DNA from: Verrucomicrobiota bacterium
Lineage (GTDB): Bacteria > Verrucomicrobiota > Verrucomicrobiia > Limisphaerales > JAFGQR01
Direction: 5' to 3'
Length of the DNA: 64,000 bases
NCBI GenBank assembly: GCA_016935555.1
Contig: JAFGQR010000022.1
Span: forward strand, 30,432-94,431
A program made the translations under genes and the position numbers. Shown here one piece after another: positions 45,674 through 54,278 of the stretch. The notes below the pieces were generated by a model that searched no databases, was not told the origin of the DNA, and saw nothing but the letters and a program-made list of their open reading frames with translations. Numbering within the stretch: position 1 is the stretch's first letter; each line of letters opens with the position of its first letter.

Positions 45674-46867
45674 ATGCCCCCCAGGAATGCCTTCCCCCAA
45701 AAAACCCGCCACGGCCGGGCGCCCTCCCCCGCCGCGTCGACCTTCATCCGTCCCAGCGTGCGTCGCCTTCGCCCGTATGTGCCCGGCGAGCAGCCCAAGA
45801 TCAGGGGTCTGATCAAGCTGAACACGAACGAAAACCCGTATCCGCCCTCGCCCCGGGTGCTGGCGGCCATCAGGGCCGCGGTGGATGGGCGCCTGCGGCT
45901 CTATCCTAATCCCACGGCCGAAGCCCTGCGCCGGCGGCTTGCGGCGCTCCACGGTTGCGCGCCGGAAAACCTGATTGTGGGGAACGGTTCCGACGAATTG
46001 CTCGCCCTGGCCTCGCGCGCCTTTGTCGAGCCGGCCTCGGTCCCGCTCGGGACTCGCGCCCGGCGGGCCCGTGCCACGATTCAATACTTCACGCCGAGCT
46101 ATTCGCTGTATCCCGTGCTGGCGGATATCCACGGCGCCCGGAGAAATCCCGTGCCGCTCAACCCGGATTTCAGCCTGCCGAGCCTGCGCGGGCTCGAGTT
46201 GGGCAAACGGTGGGAGTGGGACGCCGCGCTGACCTATGTCACCACCCCGAACGCGCCCTGCGGACGCGGGTATGCGACTGCGGATTTGGGGCGGCTTTGC
46301 GGGGCGCAGCGGGGGGTGGTGCTGCTGGACGAGGCGTATGCGGATTTCGCGGAGGACAACGCGCTGCGTCTTGGGCTGGAGCGCCCGAACGTGATTGTGG
46401 CCCGGACCTTTTCCAAGGCCTACGCGCTCTGCCACCAGCGGGTCGGGTATGCCGTGGGCCCGGAGACCTTGATCGACGCCATGCACCGGATTCGCGACAG
46501 TTACAACGTCAACGGACTCGGCCAGGTCGCCGCGCTCGCCACCCTCGATGACCCCGGTTATTACCGCGCCAACCTCCGCCGCGTCGTCGCCAGCCGCCAG
46601 CGCCTCGGCCACGCCCTGGCCGAACTCGGCTTCGACGTCCTGCCCAGCCAGACCAACTTCCTCCTCGCCCGACCCCCGGGTCCGCCTGCGCAAACCTGGC
46701 TGGAGCGCCTGCGCGCCAGACGCATCCTGGTGCGGTGGTGGGATGACCCTTCCGTGCGCGACTACTTGCGCATCAGCATCGGCACCGAGGCGGAGGTGGA
46801 CACCCTGATCGGCACGGTGAAACGGCTTTTGCGGAGCGCTGGCCCGGGACAGCGCCGGGCCCGGTGA
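45674..46867 (+). CDS. hisC: Histidinol-phosphate aminotransferase
   Basis: 397 aa PLP fold-type I aminotransferase. LIKLNTNENPYPPSP near the N-terminus is the family hallmark. IVGNGSDELLAL, TTPNAPCGR, LLDEAYADF, the PLP-lysine motif ARTFSKAYAL and YLRISIGTEAEVD follow. It transaminates imidazole-acetol phosphate with glutamate in histidine synthesis. An extra basic stretch of about 25 residues precedes the conserved start (VRRLRPYVPGEQP), so the true start may lie later. It lies 30 bp after hisD. Confidence 0.95.
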   Translation: MPPRNAFPQKTRHGRAPSPAASTFIRPSVRRLRPYVPGEQPKIRGLIKLNTNENPYPPSPRVLAAIRAAVDGRLRLYPNPTAEALRRRLAALHGCAPENLIVGNGSDELLALASRAFVEPASVPLGTRARRARATIQYFTPSYSLYPVLADIHGARRNPVPLNPDFSLPSLRGLELGKRWEWDAALTYVTTPNAPCGRGYATADLGRLCGAQRGVVLLDEAYADFAEDNALRLGLERPNVIVARTFSKAYALCHQRVGYAVGPETLIDAMHRIRDSYNVNGLGQVAALATLDDPGYYRANLRRVVASRQRLGHALAELGFDVLPSQTNFLLARPPGPPAQTWLERLRARRILVRWWDDPSVRDYLRISIGTEAEVDTLIGTVKRLLRSAGPGQRRAR

Positions 46868-47234
46868 CCAGGTCCCGGGTTGTTGTTCATGCTTCTGCGC
46901 CAGCTCGTGCCCGACTGAGCCTCGCCGATTCGCGAAGCGCATCCCTCGTGGGAGGGACGCGTTCCACGCGTCCCTGCCGGATAGAACTTGTGAATTGGCA
47001 GTTTTATGGTTTAATACGCGGCAATCGCAGACCTGTATTCCGGGCGCTGACCACGCCGGAAGCGGGGATGACTGCGGGCAGAACCGATTCGATCATCGAT
47101 GAAACGCGAGCATGCCGCGTGCGGCTCCCTGGGCTGGCGGGTGCGGCCGGTGGAAAACCGGCCGTGCCAGCGTCCCGTGGGCTTGCGGCGCGGCGGGCTC
47201 GAGCAAGAAACGTCAACCCCTTAAGGATTACCCC
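46868..47234. other. Non-coding gap after the his operon
   Basis: 367 bp with no supported gene. It holds a palindromic AGGGACGCG hairpin (46953-46975) and, at its end, AAGGA about 7 nt before the next start codon. Confidence 0.55.
46953..46975. repeat. AGGGACGCG palindrome
   Basis: AGGGACGCG-TTCCA-CGCGTCCCT, a 9-bp perfect stem with a 5-nt loop, overlapping an alternative stem TCCCTC/GAGGGA just upstream (46942-46957). Found once here. It looks like a REP-type unit and could also terminate hisC transcription. Confidence 0.55.
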
Positions 47235-48023
47235 ATGCACATGAACCTCTCCCTTCTCGGAAGCCTGCTCCTGGTGCCGCTGCTGGCCGCGCCGGCTGTC
47301 GCCCAGATCAGCACGTTCGACACCGACAACGACGGCTGGACCGTGATCAACAACGGCGAGTCGCCCCTGTCGTGGCTCGCCACGGGCGGCAATCCCGGCG
47401 GGTGCATTCAGAACCAGGATGCCAGCGCCGAGAGCGGCTGGTTCGAGGCGCCGGCCAAGTTCCTCGGGAACCAGTCCGCAGTCTACGGGATCTATCTGCG
47501 GTTCGATCTGCGCACGCAATCGCCGTTCGCGGTGCCTGCGGGCCAGCTGGTCGAGCTGGTCGGCGGCGCCGGCCAGGTCTCCCTCCGGTTCCCGATGCCA
47601 ACCTTGCCGAGCCGGAAGTGGACGTCGATCACCATCCCGCTGGTGGCGTCGGCGGGGTGGCTGGTCAACGAGATTTATCCCGCAACGGAGGAGCAGCTGC
47701 AGACCGTGCTGGCGGACCTGCAACACCTGCGCATCGACGCGGACATCATCGACGGGGTGGACCAGGATGTCACCTCGCTGGACAACGTCACCTTCACATC
47801 CTGTCTGCCTCCGACCGTATCGATCCGCGTGTCCCACTTCGAGGTTTGCTGGAACTCGTGCACCAACAAGACCTACAACGTCCAATACAGCACCGTCCTG
47901 GCACCCGATACCTGGATCAATTTGTCCACCGGCCTCCCCGGCAACGGCACCACCAACTGCGTCCTCGATTCCATCCCCGTCGGCGCCCCCTGGCGTTTTT
48001 ACCGCGTCCAGCCTGTCGAGTAA
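47235..48023 (+). CDS. Secreted laminin-B/lectin-like hypothetical protein
   Basis: 262 aa. The signal peptide (LSLLGSLLLVPLLAAPAVAQ) is followed by a beta-sandwich-like region beginning ISTFDTDNDGWTVINNGE, with YGIYLRFDLRTQSPF and WTSITIPLVASAGWLVN. This resembles laminin-B (domain IV)-type modules in bacterial exported proteins. The C-terminus (CWNSCTNKTYNVQYST, TWINLSTGLPGNG, WRFYRVQPVE) is the short tail domain also seen at 16849-17907. AAGGA lies 7 nt before the ATG. A carbohydrate- or surface-binding role is plausible but unproven. Confidence 0.75.
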   Translation: MHMNLSLLGSLLLVPLLAAPAVAQISTFDTDNDGWTVINNGESPLSWLATGGNPGGCIQNQDASAESGWFEAPAKFLGNQSAVYGIYLRFDLRTQSPFAVPAGQLVELVGGAGQVSLRFPMPTLPSRKWTSITIPLVASAGWLVNEIYPATEEQLQTVLADLQHLRIDADIIDGVDQDVTSLDNVTFTSCLPPTVSIRVSHFEVCWNSCTNKTYNVQYSTVLAPDTWINLSTGLPGNGTTNCVLDSIPVGAPWRFYRVQPVE

Positions 48024-48107
48024 TCCCCGGCGTTGGACCCCTCCGGGAGAACTGGCCGGCGTTTTGCAGGGCGAGGAGCACGGCGCCCCGTGGCGGGGCG
48101 GCGCCGG

Positions 48108-49322
48108 CTATTCCAGGAACACCCGGTGCAGGATCCGCGTGGCGGACTCGCCCTTGTCGGCTTTGACGACGACGGAGATTTTGATTTCGCTGGTGGAGAT
48201 CATTTCGATGTTGATGCCGGCGTCGGCGAGCGCCTCGAACATTTTGGCGGCGACGCCCGAGTGGCTGCGCATGCCGACGCCGACGATGGACACTTTGCTG
48301 ATGTTCTCGTCGGCGGCGGCGTGTTTGAACCCGATGGCGTTTCCGATGCCGTCGAGGACTTTTTTGGCCTTGAGCAGGTCGGGTTTGTCGATCGTGAACG
48401 AGATGTCCGTGGCCCCGCCGGCCCCGTGACTTGCCGTCTGCACGATCATGTCCACGTTGATGGCGCTGTCGGCGATCGCCTTGAAGATCCGCGCCGCCGC
48501 GCCGGGCTGGTCGGGGACGTGGACCAGGGTGATTTTGGCCTGGTTTCTGTCCAGGGACACGCCGCGGATCACGACGCTTTCCATGCTCTGGGTTTCTTCT
48601 TTCACAATCGTGCCTGGGTTGTCGTTTAAGCTGGAGCGCACCTCGAAAACCACCTTGAACTTCTTCGCAAATTCCACCGAGCGCAACTGCATCACCTTCG
48701 CCCCCGCCCCCGCCAACTCCAGCATCTCGTCGTAGGAGATTTCGCCCAGCTTGCGCGCGGACGGGACCACGCGCGGGTCGGAGGTGTAGACGCCGTCGAC
48801 GTCGGTGTAGATCTGGCACAGGTCCGCCTTGAGCGCGCCGGCCATGGCGATGGCCGACAGATCGGAGCCGCCGCGGCCCAGGGTGGTGATCTGGCCCTCG
48901 GGCGTCTGGCCCTGAAACCCGGCGACGATCACCACGTTGCCGTCGTCCAGCAGCCGGTGCACTTGCTTGGGCGTGATGTTCTGGATCTTCGCCTTGGTGT
49001 GGACCCCGTCCGTGGTGATGCCCGCCTGGGCGCCCGTCAGCGAAATCGCCGGCACCTTCAGCGCGTGCAGCGCCATCGCCGTCAGCGCGATCGTCGTCTG
49101 CTCCCCCGTCGCCAGCAGCATGTCCATCTCCCGCTCGTTCGGCAGCGGCATGATGTCCCTCGCCAGCCCGATCAGCCGGTCCGTCACCCCGCTCATTGCC
49201 GACACAATCACCACCACCCTGTGCCCCTTGCCGCGATACGCCGCAACGCGCCCGGCCACATGCTTGATGCGCTCGGTCGAGCCCACCGACGTTCCACCGT
49301 ATTTCTGAACAATGAGTGCCAT
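48108..49322 (-). CDS. lysC: Aspartate kinase
   Basis: 404 aa. It phosphorylates aspartate, the first step to lysine, threonine, methionine and diaminopimelate. The kinase domain has IVQKYGGTSVGSTERI, VVVIVSAMSGVTDRLI, GFQGQTPEGQITTLGRGGSDLSA and YTDVDGVYTSDPRVV. Two C-terminal ACT domains (KITLVHVPDQPGAAARIFKAIAD; KVSIVGVGMRSHSGVAAKMFEALAD) mediate feedback inhibition. Monofunctional, of the Bacillus/Corynebacterium LysC length class. The ATG at 49322 is chosen because it directly precedes the catalytic KYGG motif. Antisense neighbours only; no operon partner is visible. Confidence 0.97.
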   Translation of the reverse strand: MALIVQKYGGTSVGSTERIKHVAGRVAAYRGKGHRVVVIVSAMSGVTDRLIGLARDIMPLPNEREMDMLLATGEQTTIALTAMALHALKVPAISLTGAQAGITTDGVHTKAKIQNITPKQVHRLLDDGNVVIVAGFQGQTPEGQITTLGRGGSDLSAIAMAGALKADLCQIYTDVDGVYTSDPRVVPSARKLGEISYDEMLELAGAGAKVMQLRSVEFAKKFKVVFEVRSSLNDNPGTIVKEETQSMESVVIRGVSLDRNQAKITLVHVPDQPGAAARIFKAIADSAINVDMIVQTASHGAGGATDISFTIDKPDLLKAKKVLDGIGNAIGFKHAAADENISKVSIVGVGMRSHSGVAAKMFEALADAGINIEMISTSEIKISVVVKADKGESATRILHRVFLE

Positions 49323-49514
49323 GATCGATGCCTCACCCTGCCGCGTCCCAAACCCTGGCCGGCCCGGGAAGGCCCGCCAGAGTAAACCGGGACAGCGCCG
49401 TTTTGGAAAGCGATTTTTGCGGCGGGCATTGACAGGGCCGCAACCGCGGCGTATGGGGTGGCTCATGCAACGCGCGCCATGCCCGCCCGAGGAGTGTTCG
49501 TACCCGCCTTCCCC

Positions 49515-50234
49515 ATGAAACCGACCCTTCTGCTCCCGCTCCCATTTCTGCTTGTGCTGCTTGCGGCCGCCGGCGTTGGTCTGCGGGCCGCGCCGCAACT
49601 CCAGTCCGCCGGTGAGGACGGCTTCATGCCGCTGTTTCCCGAAAACGGCCCGCCCCGCGGCTGGGCGGTGCGGCACTGGGCCGACATCAGCAAGCCGCCC
49701 CAGCAACCGGTCGTCTGGAAGGTCGAAAACGGCGTTCTGCACGGCGGCGATCCGCGCGGCACCTGGCTGATCAGCGAGCGGAATTACCGCGATTTCATCC
49801 TCGAGTTCGAGTTCAAGCTGGGCGAAACCGGCAACAGCGGCTGTGCGCTGCGGGCGCCGCCCCGGGGCGACCCGGCGTTCGACGGTTTGGAGTTGCAGAT
49901 GGCGGATTTCCGTTACAACACGGGGGCGAAGGACTCCGAGTTGACCGGCGGGCTGTACCGGGCGGTGGCGCCGAGGCGCCAGGTCTACAAACCCACCGCG
50001 TGGAACGCCTACCGGATCACCCTGCAGGGTCCGCGCCTAAACGTCGTCCTCAACGGAACCGTCATCCTGGACCTCAACCTGGACGAGCAGAGCCAGAAGG
50101 TCAAACGCCACGACGGCACGGACGCTCCCCCCATCAAGGACCGCCCCCGCCAGGGCCGGATCGGCTTCCAGGAATTGAGCCGCGGCGACAGCCACGTCCA
50201 AATCCGCAACGCGCGGATCAAAGTGCTGCCATAA
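49515..50234 (+). CDS. Secreted 3-keto-disaccharide hydrolase-like (DUF1080) protein
   Basis: 239 aa. The signal peptide (LLLPLPFLLVLLAAAGVGLRA) precedes a DUF1080/concanavalin-like domain: FMPLFPENGPPRGWAV, WKVENGVLHGGDPRGTWLISE, DFILEFEFKLGETGNSGCALRAP, and RQGRIGFQELSRGDSHVQIRNARIKVLP at the end. The family name comes from 3-keto-glycoside cleavage shown for some members. It is abundant in Planctomycetes and Verrucomicrobia, usually exported, and often works in sugar turnover. Length is typical. The ATG at 49515 gives a clean signal peptide. Confidence 0.88.
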   Translation: MKPTLLLPLPFLLVLLAAAGVGLRAAPQLQSAGEDGFMPLFPENGPPRGWAVRHWADISKPPQQPVVWKVENGVLHGGDPRGTWLISERNYRDFILEFEFKLGETGNSGCALRAPPRGDPAFDGLELQMADFRYNTGAKDSELTGGLYRAVAPRRQVYKPTAWNAYRITLQGPRLNVVLNGTVILDLNLDEQSQKVKRHDGTDAPPIKDRPRQGRIGFQELSRGDSHVQIRNARIKVLP

Positions 50235-50447
50235 GGCGCGGCGCGCGCGCGATGCCGCGCGAGGCCACATGGTATCGAACTTCTCGTGCAGGCGCGCCAG
50301 GCCCGTCCACGTGCGATGCACAATCCAGCCCACCCCGCCCATGCCCAGGGCCAGCACCAGCGCCAGCCCGGTCACACGCCAGGGGCGCGACGGGGACGGC
50401 GCGGTGAGCTGCCGCAGACCATGGTTGGCATCATTTGTTTCACTCAT
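50037..50447 (-). CDS. Possible small membrane protein (doubtful)
   Basis: 136 aa. The N-terminal half (SETNDANHGLRQ, then a hydrophobic VTGLALVLALGMGGVGWIV helix) looks protein-like and would be a single-pass membrane protein. The second half is antisense to the DUF1080 gene and has no recognisable sequence. It is divergent from the HlyD-like fragment, with 74 bp between starts. It may be real only in its first about 75 residues or be a chance frame in GC-rich DNA. Confidence 0.3.
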   Translation of the reverse strand: MSETNDANHGLRQLTAPSPSRPWRVTGLALVLALGMGGVGWIVHRTWTGLARLHEKFDTMWPRAASRARRALWQHFDPRVADLDVAVAAAQFLEADPALAGAVLDGGSVRAVVAFDLLALLVQVEVQDDGSVEDDV

Positions 50448-50521
50448 GCTGCCCGCGTCTCGTCGTCAGGACGCCATTTCCGGCGAAATGCGGCCGAAAC
50501 CGCGTCCTTCGCCCTTCTGGC

Positions 50522-51587
50522 ATGGAACAGCTTCCCGCCATTCCCACCCCCTGGCCGCAGCGCTGGCGCGAGTTTCGGATCCGGGTGCTGCCGGTGTTGA
50601 TGTTCGCCCTGGTGGCGGTGGCGATCGCGATGCTCTGGCGGAACCTCGGCGCGCCGGGCTTGAGCGGCCTGGGCGAAGGGACCCGGTCCATCGTGTCCAG
50701 CCCGCACCCCGGCCTGATGCAAAGCCTCCTGGTGAAACCCTACCAGATGGTCCAGGCGGGCGAGCCTCTGGCGGTGCTGCGGCCGGTGGACCCGCGCGTG
50801 CCGCTGGACCTGCTCCAGGCCGAACTCCAGCTCGCCAACCTCCGCTACCAGCCCACGCCCGCCGAGCAGAACGCCATGAATTACGAGCGCGTCCGGGCCG
50901 ATCTGCTGCGCACCAAGGCCGAACTGGCCATCGCCAAGGTCAACCGCGAACGCGCCGACAACGAGGTGCGCCGCAACCTGCCCCTCTACCAGGAAAAACT
51001 GGTTTCCGAGGACATCTACGACCTGAGCGTCAAAACGCGGGAGGCCTGCCAGGCTGAGATTGACGAAAAGACCAAGGCGGTTGCGGAAATGGAAGAGCGC
51101 ATGCGGCAGTGGCGCAACCTGGGCGATCCCCAATCCGAGCCTGTGAACTTCACCCTCCTGCAGCCCAACCCCGGAACCCCCGGCGCCCCTCCCCACCCCG
51201 TCTTTCGCGGCTTGTGCGACGCGTCCGCGGTGGAAACGCTCGACGCCAGCCTGTTCGTCGTGGCCAACGACGAGGACAACCTCCTGCGCACCTATGACCG
51301 CGCCCGGGGCGGACTGCCCCTGCGGTCGCTCAACCTGTCGGCGTTCCTCGGCGTCGATCCCCTGGAGCCCGAGTCCGACCTCGACCGAGGGCATCACCGC
51401 GTGTCCCACGCCCGCCGGCGAAGGGCTGTTGATCGTCAGCGACGACGGCACCCGGCCCGTGAAGGGGAAGCCCTGCAAGAAACTGAAGGACCCGCGGCTG
51501 AAGACATTCCGCGTGGTCACGGTCAGCCCCGCGCAGGCGGCGGCGCCGGAACTGGCGGCACCGCAGCTCTCCGGCGGCGTGCCCTGA
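50522..51587 (+). pseudogene. Decayed HlyD-like adaptor joined to a DUF3616 remnant
   Basis: From the ATG at 50522 the first about 210 residues look like the front half of an HlyD/membrane-fusion adaptor: an inner-membrane helix (VLPVLMFALVAVAIAMLW), a lipoyl-like edge (LMQSLLVKPYQMVQAGEPLAVL) and a long coiled coil. The same frame then runs into a DUF3616 start (FRGLCDASAVETLDASLFVVANDEDNLLRTYD). At 51385-51387 the homology jumps to another frame, directly into the DUF3616 end (GLLIVSDDGTRPVKGKPCKKL), so the middle of that domain is missing. The original open frame continues meaninglessly to 51664. Both modules are truncated, suggesting deletions and a frameshift. An inverted-repeat element follows 79 bp later. 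Confidence 0.65.
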
Positions 51588-51665
51588 ACCGTGAGAACCT
51601 CCCGGCGGCCGCGTGTCGACGGGGCGTGAAGCGGTCCCGCATCGCGCGCGACTGCGCACGCTGAG

Positions 51666-51799
51666 GGTAGGGCGAGACTCCGTCGAGCCCAAACTTCCTT
51701 GCGTTGGCGCGGCGGATGTTTGGCTGCTGCCGGCGCCGCATCGTGGCGCAGGCGCATGCCCGCAGAAAAAGTCAGGGCTCGACGGAGTCTCGCCCTACC
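51666..51799 (+). repeat. 134-bp inverted-repeat element (MITE/REP-like), copy 2
   Basis: Terminal inverted repeats of 25 bp at 51666-51690 and 51775-51799 (GGTAGGGCGAGACTCCGTCG at the left end) are identical to those of the element at 24241-24370. Inner flanks begin AAACTTCC and end CAGAAAAAGTCA, matching the other copy in reverse orientation. The central about 60 bp differ. It lies between the decayed HlyD/DUF3616 region and the Tat-exported isomerase-like gene. Confidence 0.9.
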
Positions 51800-51913
51800 G
51801 GGTTCAAGGCCCCGGTGCGGATGGGAGGCGGGTGGTCACTCGCGCAACACGCGTCGGGCGCCGCCGATAACGCTTGCCCTGGGTTGTGTGGAGGACTAGG
51901 CTTCGCGTCCATT

Positions 51914-53347
51914 ATGTGTGACCAATGCACGAGAAGGGAGTTTTTGGAAACGGGCGTGGCTGCCGGGCTGGTGCTTGGCGGCGTGGCCTGGACACAGTCG
52001 TGGGCTTCGGAACCGGCACGGGCCAGACCCCGCCCCAAATCCAGGATTTGCGTCCTGTTCACGGCGGGTCCCGGCCCGGCGGACCGCGGCTGGGTGGCGG
52101 ACGCGGAACAGATGGACCGGATCAAAGCGCGCCTGAGCAGGGCGGAGGCGGATCTTGGGAACGTCGAGCTGGTGATGGGCGAGGCGGGCAACGCGGAGCA
52201 GGTTGCCGCGCTGTTGAAGAAGGCGGGTCCGGGGGCGCCCGTGCTGGCGATCAACATGCAGTGTTTTACGCTGACCCGTGTGGTGCAGCCGATTCTCGAC
52301 GGAGCCCACCCGACCATCGTGTTTTCGCTGCCGGCCAGCGGTCACGACTGGATGTATCCGCATCGCTGGCAGCGGCAGGGACACCGCGTCACCCTCATGC
52401 CCACCAGCGATCTCGACGAACTCGAACGCGCCCTGCGCCTGCTGCGGGTGATCCCCATGATGCAACAGACGCGGATCCTGCTGTTTCCGCCGGCCCGGGG
52501 CACGAAGGCCGCGCAATCGCCGGAGGAAATCAAGAAGCGCCTGGGGGCCGAAGTGGTCGTCATGGATGAGAAAGCGTTTGACGGCATGATTGCCGCGGCG
52601 GACGACGGGGCGGTCCGGGCCGAGGCGGACCGGTGGACGAAGGAGGCGAAGGAAATCGTCGAGCCCGGCGCGGAGGACATCATGAAGGCGGCGCGGATCA
52701 GTGTGGCGTTGCAGCGCCTGATGGAGCAGCAACAGGCTCACGGGCTGGCCATCGGCACCTGCATGGGCTGGCTGCCCAAAGGATTTCCCTGCCTCGGGTT
52801 CTCCAGGCTGCGCGACTCCGGCATCCCGGCGGCGTGCGAGGGGGACATGGACTCGCTGCTGACGATGCTTCTCTTCCAATACGCGTTCGACCGTGCCGGG
52901 TTCCAGGGCAACGCCACGTTTGACACCTCCCGCAACGCGCTGTGGACCGCGCATTGCACGGCGCCGCTCAAGATGGAGGGAATCCATGGCACGGCGGCCC
53001 CCTACCTTCTCCGTGGCCATTCCGAGGTCGGTGGCAACGGCTGTGTTCCCGAAGTCCAATACCGCGTCGGCCAGATCGTCACGCGCACCAAATTCGTCAA
53101 TCTCGACGCCCTCCTGGCCTCCACCGGCAAGATCATCGAAGTCCCCAGAAAAGCCGTGCACGGCTGCCGCACCCAGCTCGTCACCGAAGTCCGCGATGCG
53201 GCGAGCATGGCCGTCAACTGGAGCAGCGCGCTGGACACCGAGGACGCCATGACGCTGCTGCACCGCGTGGTCTTCTACGGCGACCACATGAACAGCGCCG
53301 GCCACCTGGCCCGGCTCATGGGATTCAAGCTGATCGTGGAAGGCTAG
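51914..53347 (+). CDS. Tat-exported L-fucose/arabinose isomerase-like protein
   Basis: 477 aa. The N-terminus CTRREFLETGVAAGLVLGG is a twin-arginine-like export signal, although the RR-x-F-L core is short. The body resembles the L-fucose isomerase-like family: an N-terminal half with VLAINMQCFTLTRVVQPI-type residues and VTLMPTSDLDELERALRLLRVI. The C-terminal half has AIGTCMGWLPKG, PAACEGDMDSLLTMLLFQYAF, TAHCTAPLKMEG and LRGHSEVGG, which include candidate metal ligands (E, D, H). Exported homologues are known in this phylum, but the substrate is unproven. The ATG at 51914 starts just before the signal. Confidence 0.7.
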   Translation: MCDQCTRREFLETGVAAGLVLGGVAWTQSWASEPARARPRPKSRICVLFTAGPGPADRGWVADAEQMDRIKARLSRAEADLGNVELVMGEAGNAEQVAALLKKAGPGAPVLAINMQCFTLTRVVQPILDGAHPTIVFSLPASGHDWMYPHRWQRQGHRVTLMPTSDLDELERALRLLRVIPMMQQTRILLFPPARGTKAAQSPEEIKKRLGAEVVVMDEKAFDGMIAAADDGAVRAEADRWTKEAKEIVEPGAEDIMKAARISVALQRLMEQQQAHGLAIGTCMGWLPKGFPCLGFSRLRDSGIPAACEGDMDSLLTMLLFQYAFDRAGFQGNATFDTSRNALWTAHCTAPLKMEGIHGTAAPYLLRGHSEVGGNGCVPEVQYRVGQIVTRTKFVNLDALLASTGKIIEVPRKAVHGCRTQLVTEVRDAASMAVNWSSALDTEDAMTLLHRVVFYGDHMNSAGHLARLMGFKLIVEG

Positions 53348-53458
53348 AAAGGCGCAGCCCGGCGGCCGCTCGGCGCGCCGCGGCGGCAGGGCGTTCCCAG
53401 CCCCGCTGGCACAGGCGGGGCGCCCGGTGGGTTTGCAGAACGCTGGCATGCCACCCAT

Positions 53459-54217
53459 ATGAAACACGAAACCCGCCGCCGCCCGCCCGCCGCCACCCCC
53501 ACCCGCTCCTCACCCGCGCCTGCCGCCGTCATCACCGGTGCCGGCAGCGGCGTGGGCCGCGCCATTGCGGTGGCCCTGGGCGCCGCGGGCTGGCGGCTCG
53601 CCCTGGTCGGGCGCCGCGCCGCCTTGCTCGAAGACACCCGCCGGATCGCCCGCGCCCCCCAAACCCTCGTCTGCCCGTGCGACGTCGGCGACGACGCCGC
53701 GGTGGCGCGGATGGCCCGTCGCGTCCTGGCCGAGTTCAAGGCGGTGGAGGTGCTGGTCAATGCGGCCGGCACCAACGCGCCCCGGCGCTCGCTCGAGGAA
53801 TTGTCGCGGGAGGATTACCACGCGATGGTCGACACCAACCTGAACGGCGCCTACTACTGCGTGCAGGCGTTCCTGCCCCAGATGCGCGCCCGCCGGTCGG
53901 GCACCATCGTCAATATCGTCTCCGACGCCGGCAAACAGGCCAGCCCCAAGGCCGGCCCAGCCTACGTGATGTCCAAGTTCGGCCTCGCCGGCCTCAACCA
54001 GTCCATCAACGCCGAGGAACGCGCCCGCGGCATCCGCGCCTGCGCCATTTTCCCGGGGGACATCGACACTCCGCTTCTGAACAGGCGCCCCGTGGTGCCC
54101 GATGCCGCCGCCCGCGCCCGGATGATGCAGCCCGAAGACGTCGCTGCGTGCGCCCTGCTGTGCATCAACCTGCCGTCGCGCGCCGTCGTCGAAGAGCTCC
54201 TGGTGCGCCCGCGGTAA
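53459..54217 (+). CDS. SDR-family oxidoreductase
   Basis: 252 aa classical short-chain dehydrogenase/reductase. It has the NAD(P)-binding TGAGSGVGRAIAVALG near residue 25, the VNAAGTNAP turn, the catalytic serine in IVNIVSDAGK, and Y-x3-K in AYVMSKFGLAGL. GDIDTPLLNRRP and the C-terminus are typical. The first about 20 residues are basic and low-complexity and may not all be translated. Substrate unknown. galE begins 61 bp downstream on the same strand. Confidence 0.9.
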   Translation: MKHETRRRPPAATPTRSSPAPAAVITGAGSGVGRAIAVALGAAGWRLALVGRRAALLEDTRRIARAPQTLVCPCDVGDDAAVARMARRVLAEFKAVEVLVNAAGTNAPRRSLEELSREDYHAMVDTNLNGAYYCVQAFLPQMRARRSGTIVNIVSDAGKQASPKAGPAYVMSKFGLAGLNQSINAEERARGIRACAIFPGDIDTPLLNRRPVVPDAAARARMMQPEDVAACALLCINLPSRAVVEELLVRPR

Positions 54218-54278
54218 AGGGGGCGCGCCGGGATTTTCCGGTTGTCGGGGGAAATCTGTCGGGCGTAGCGTGGCGGGG

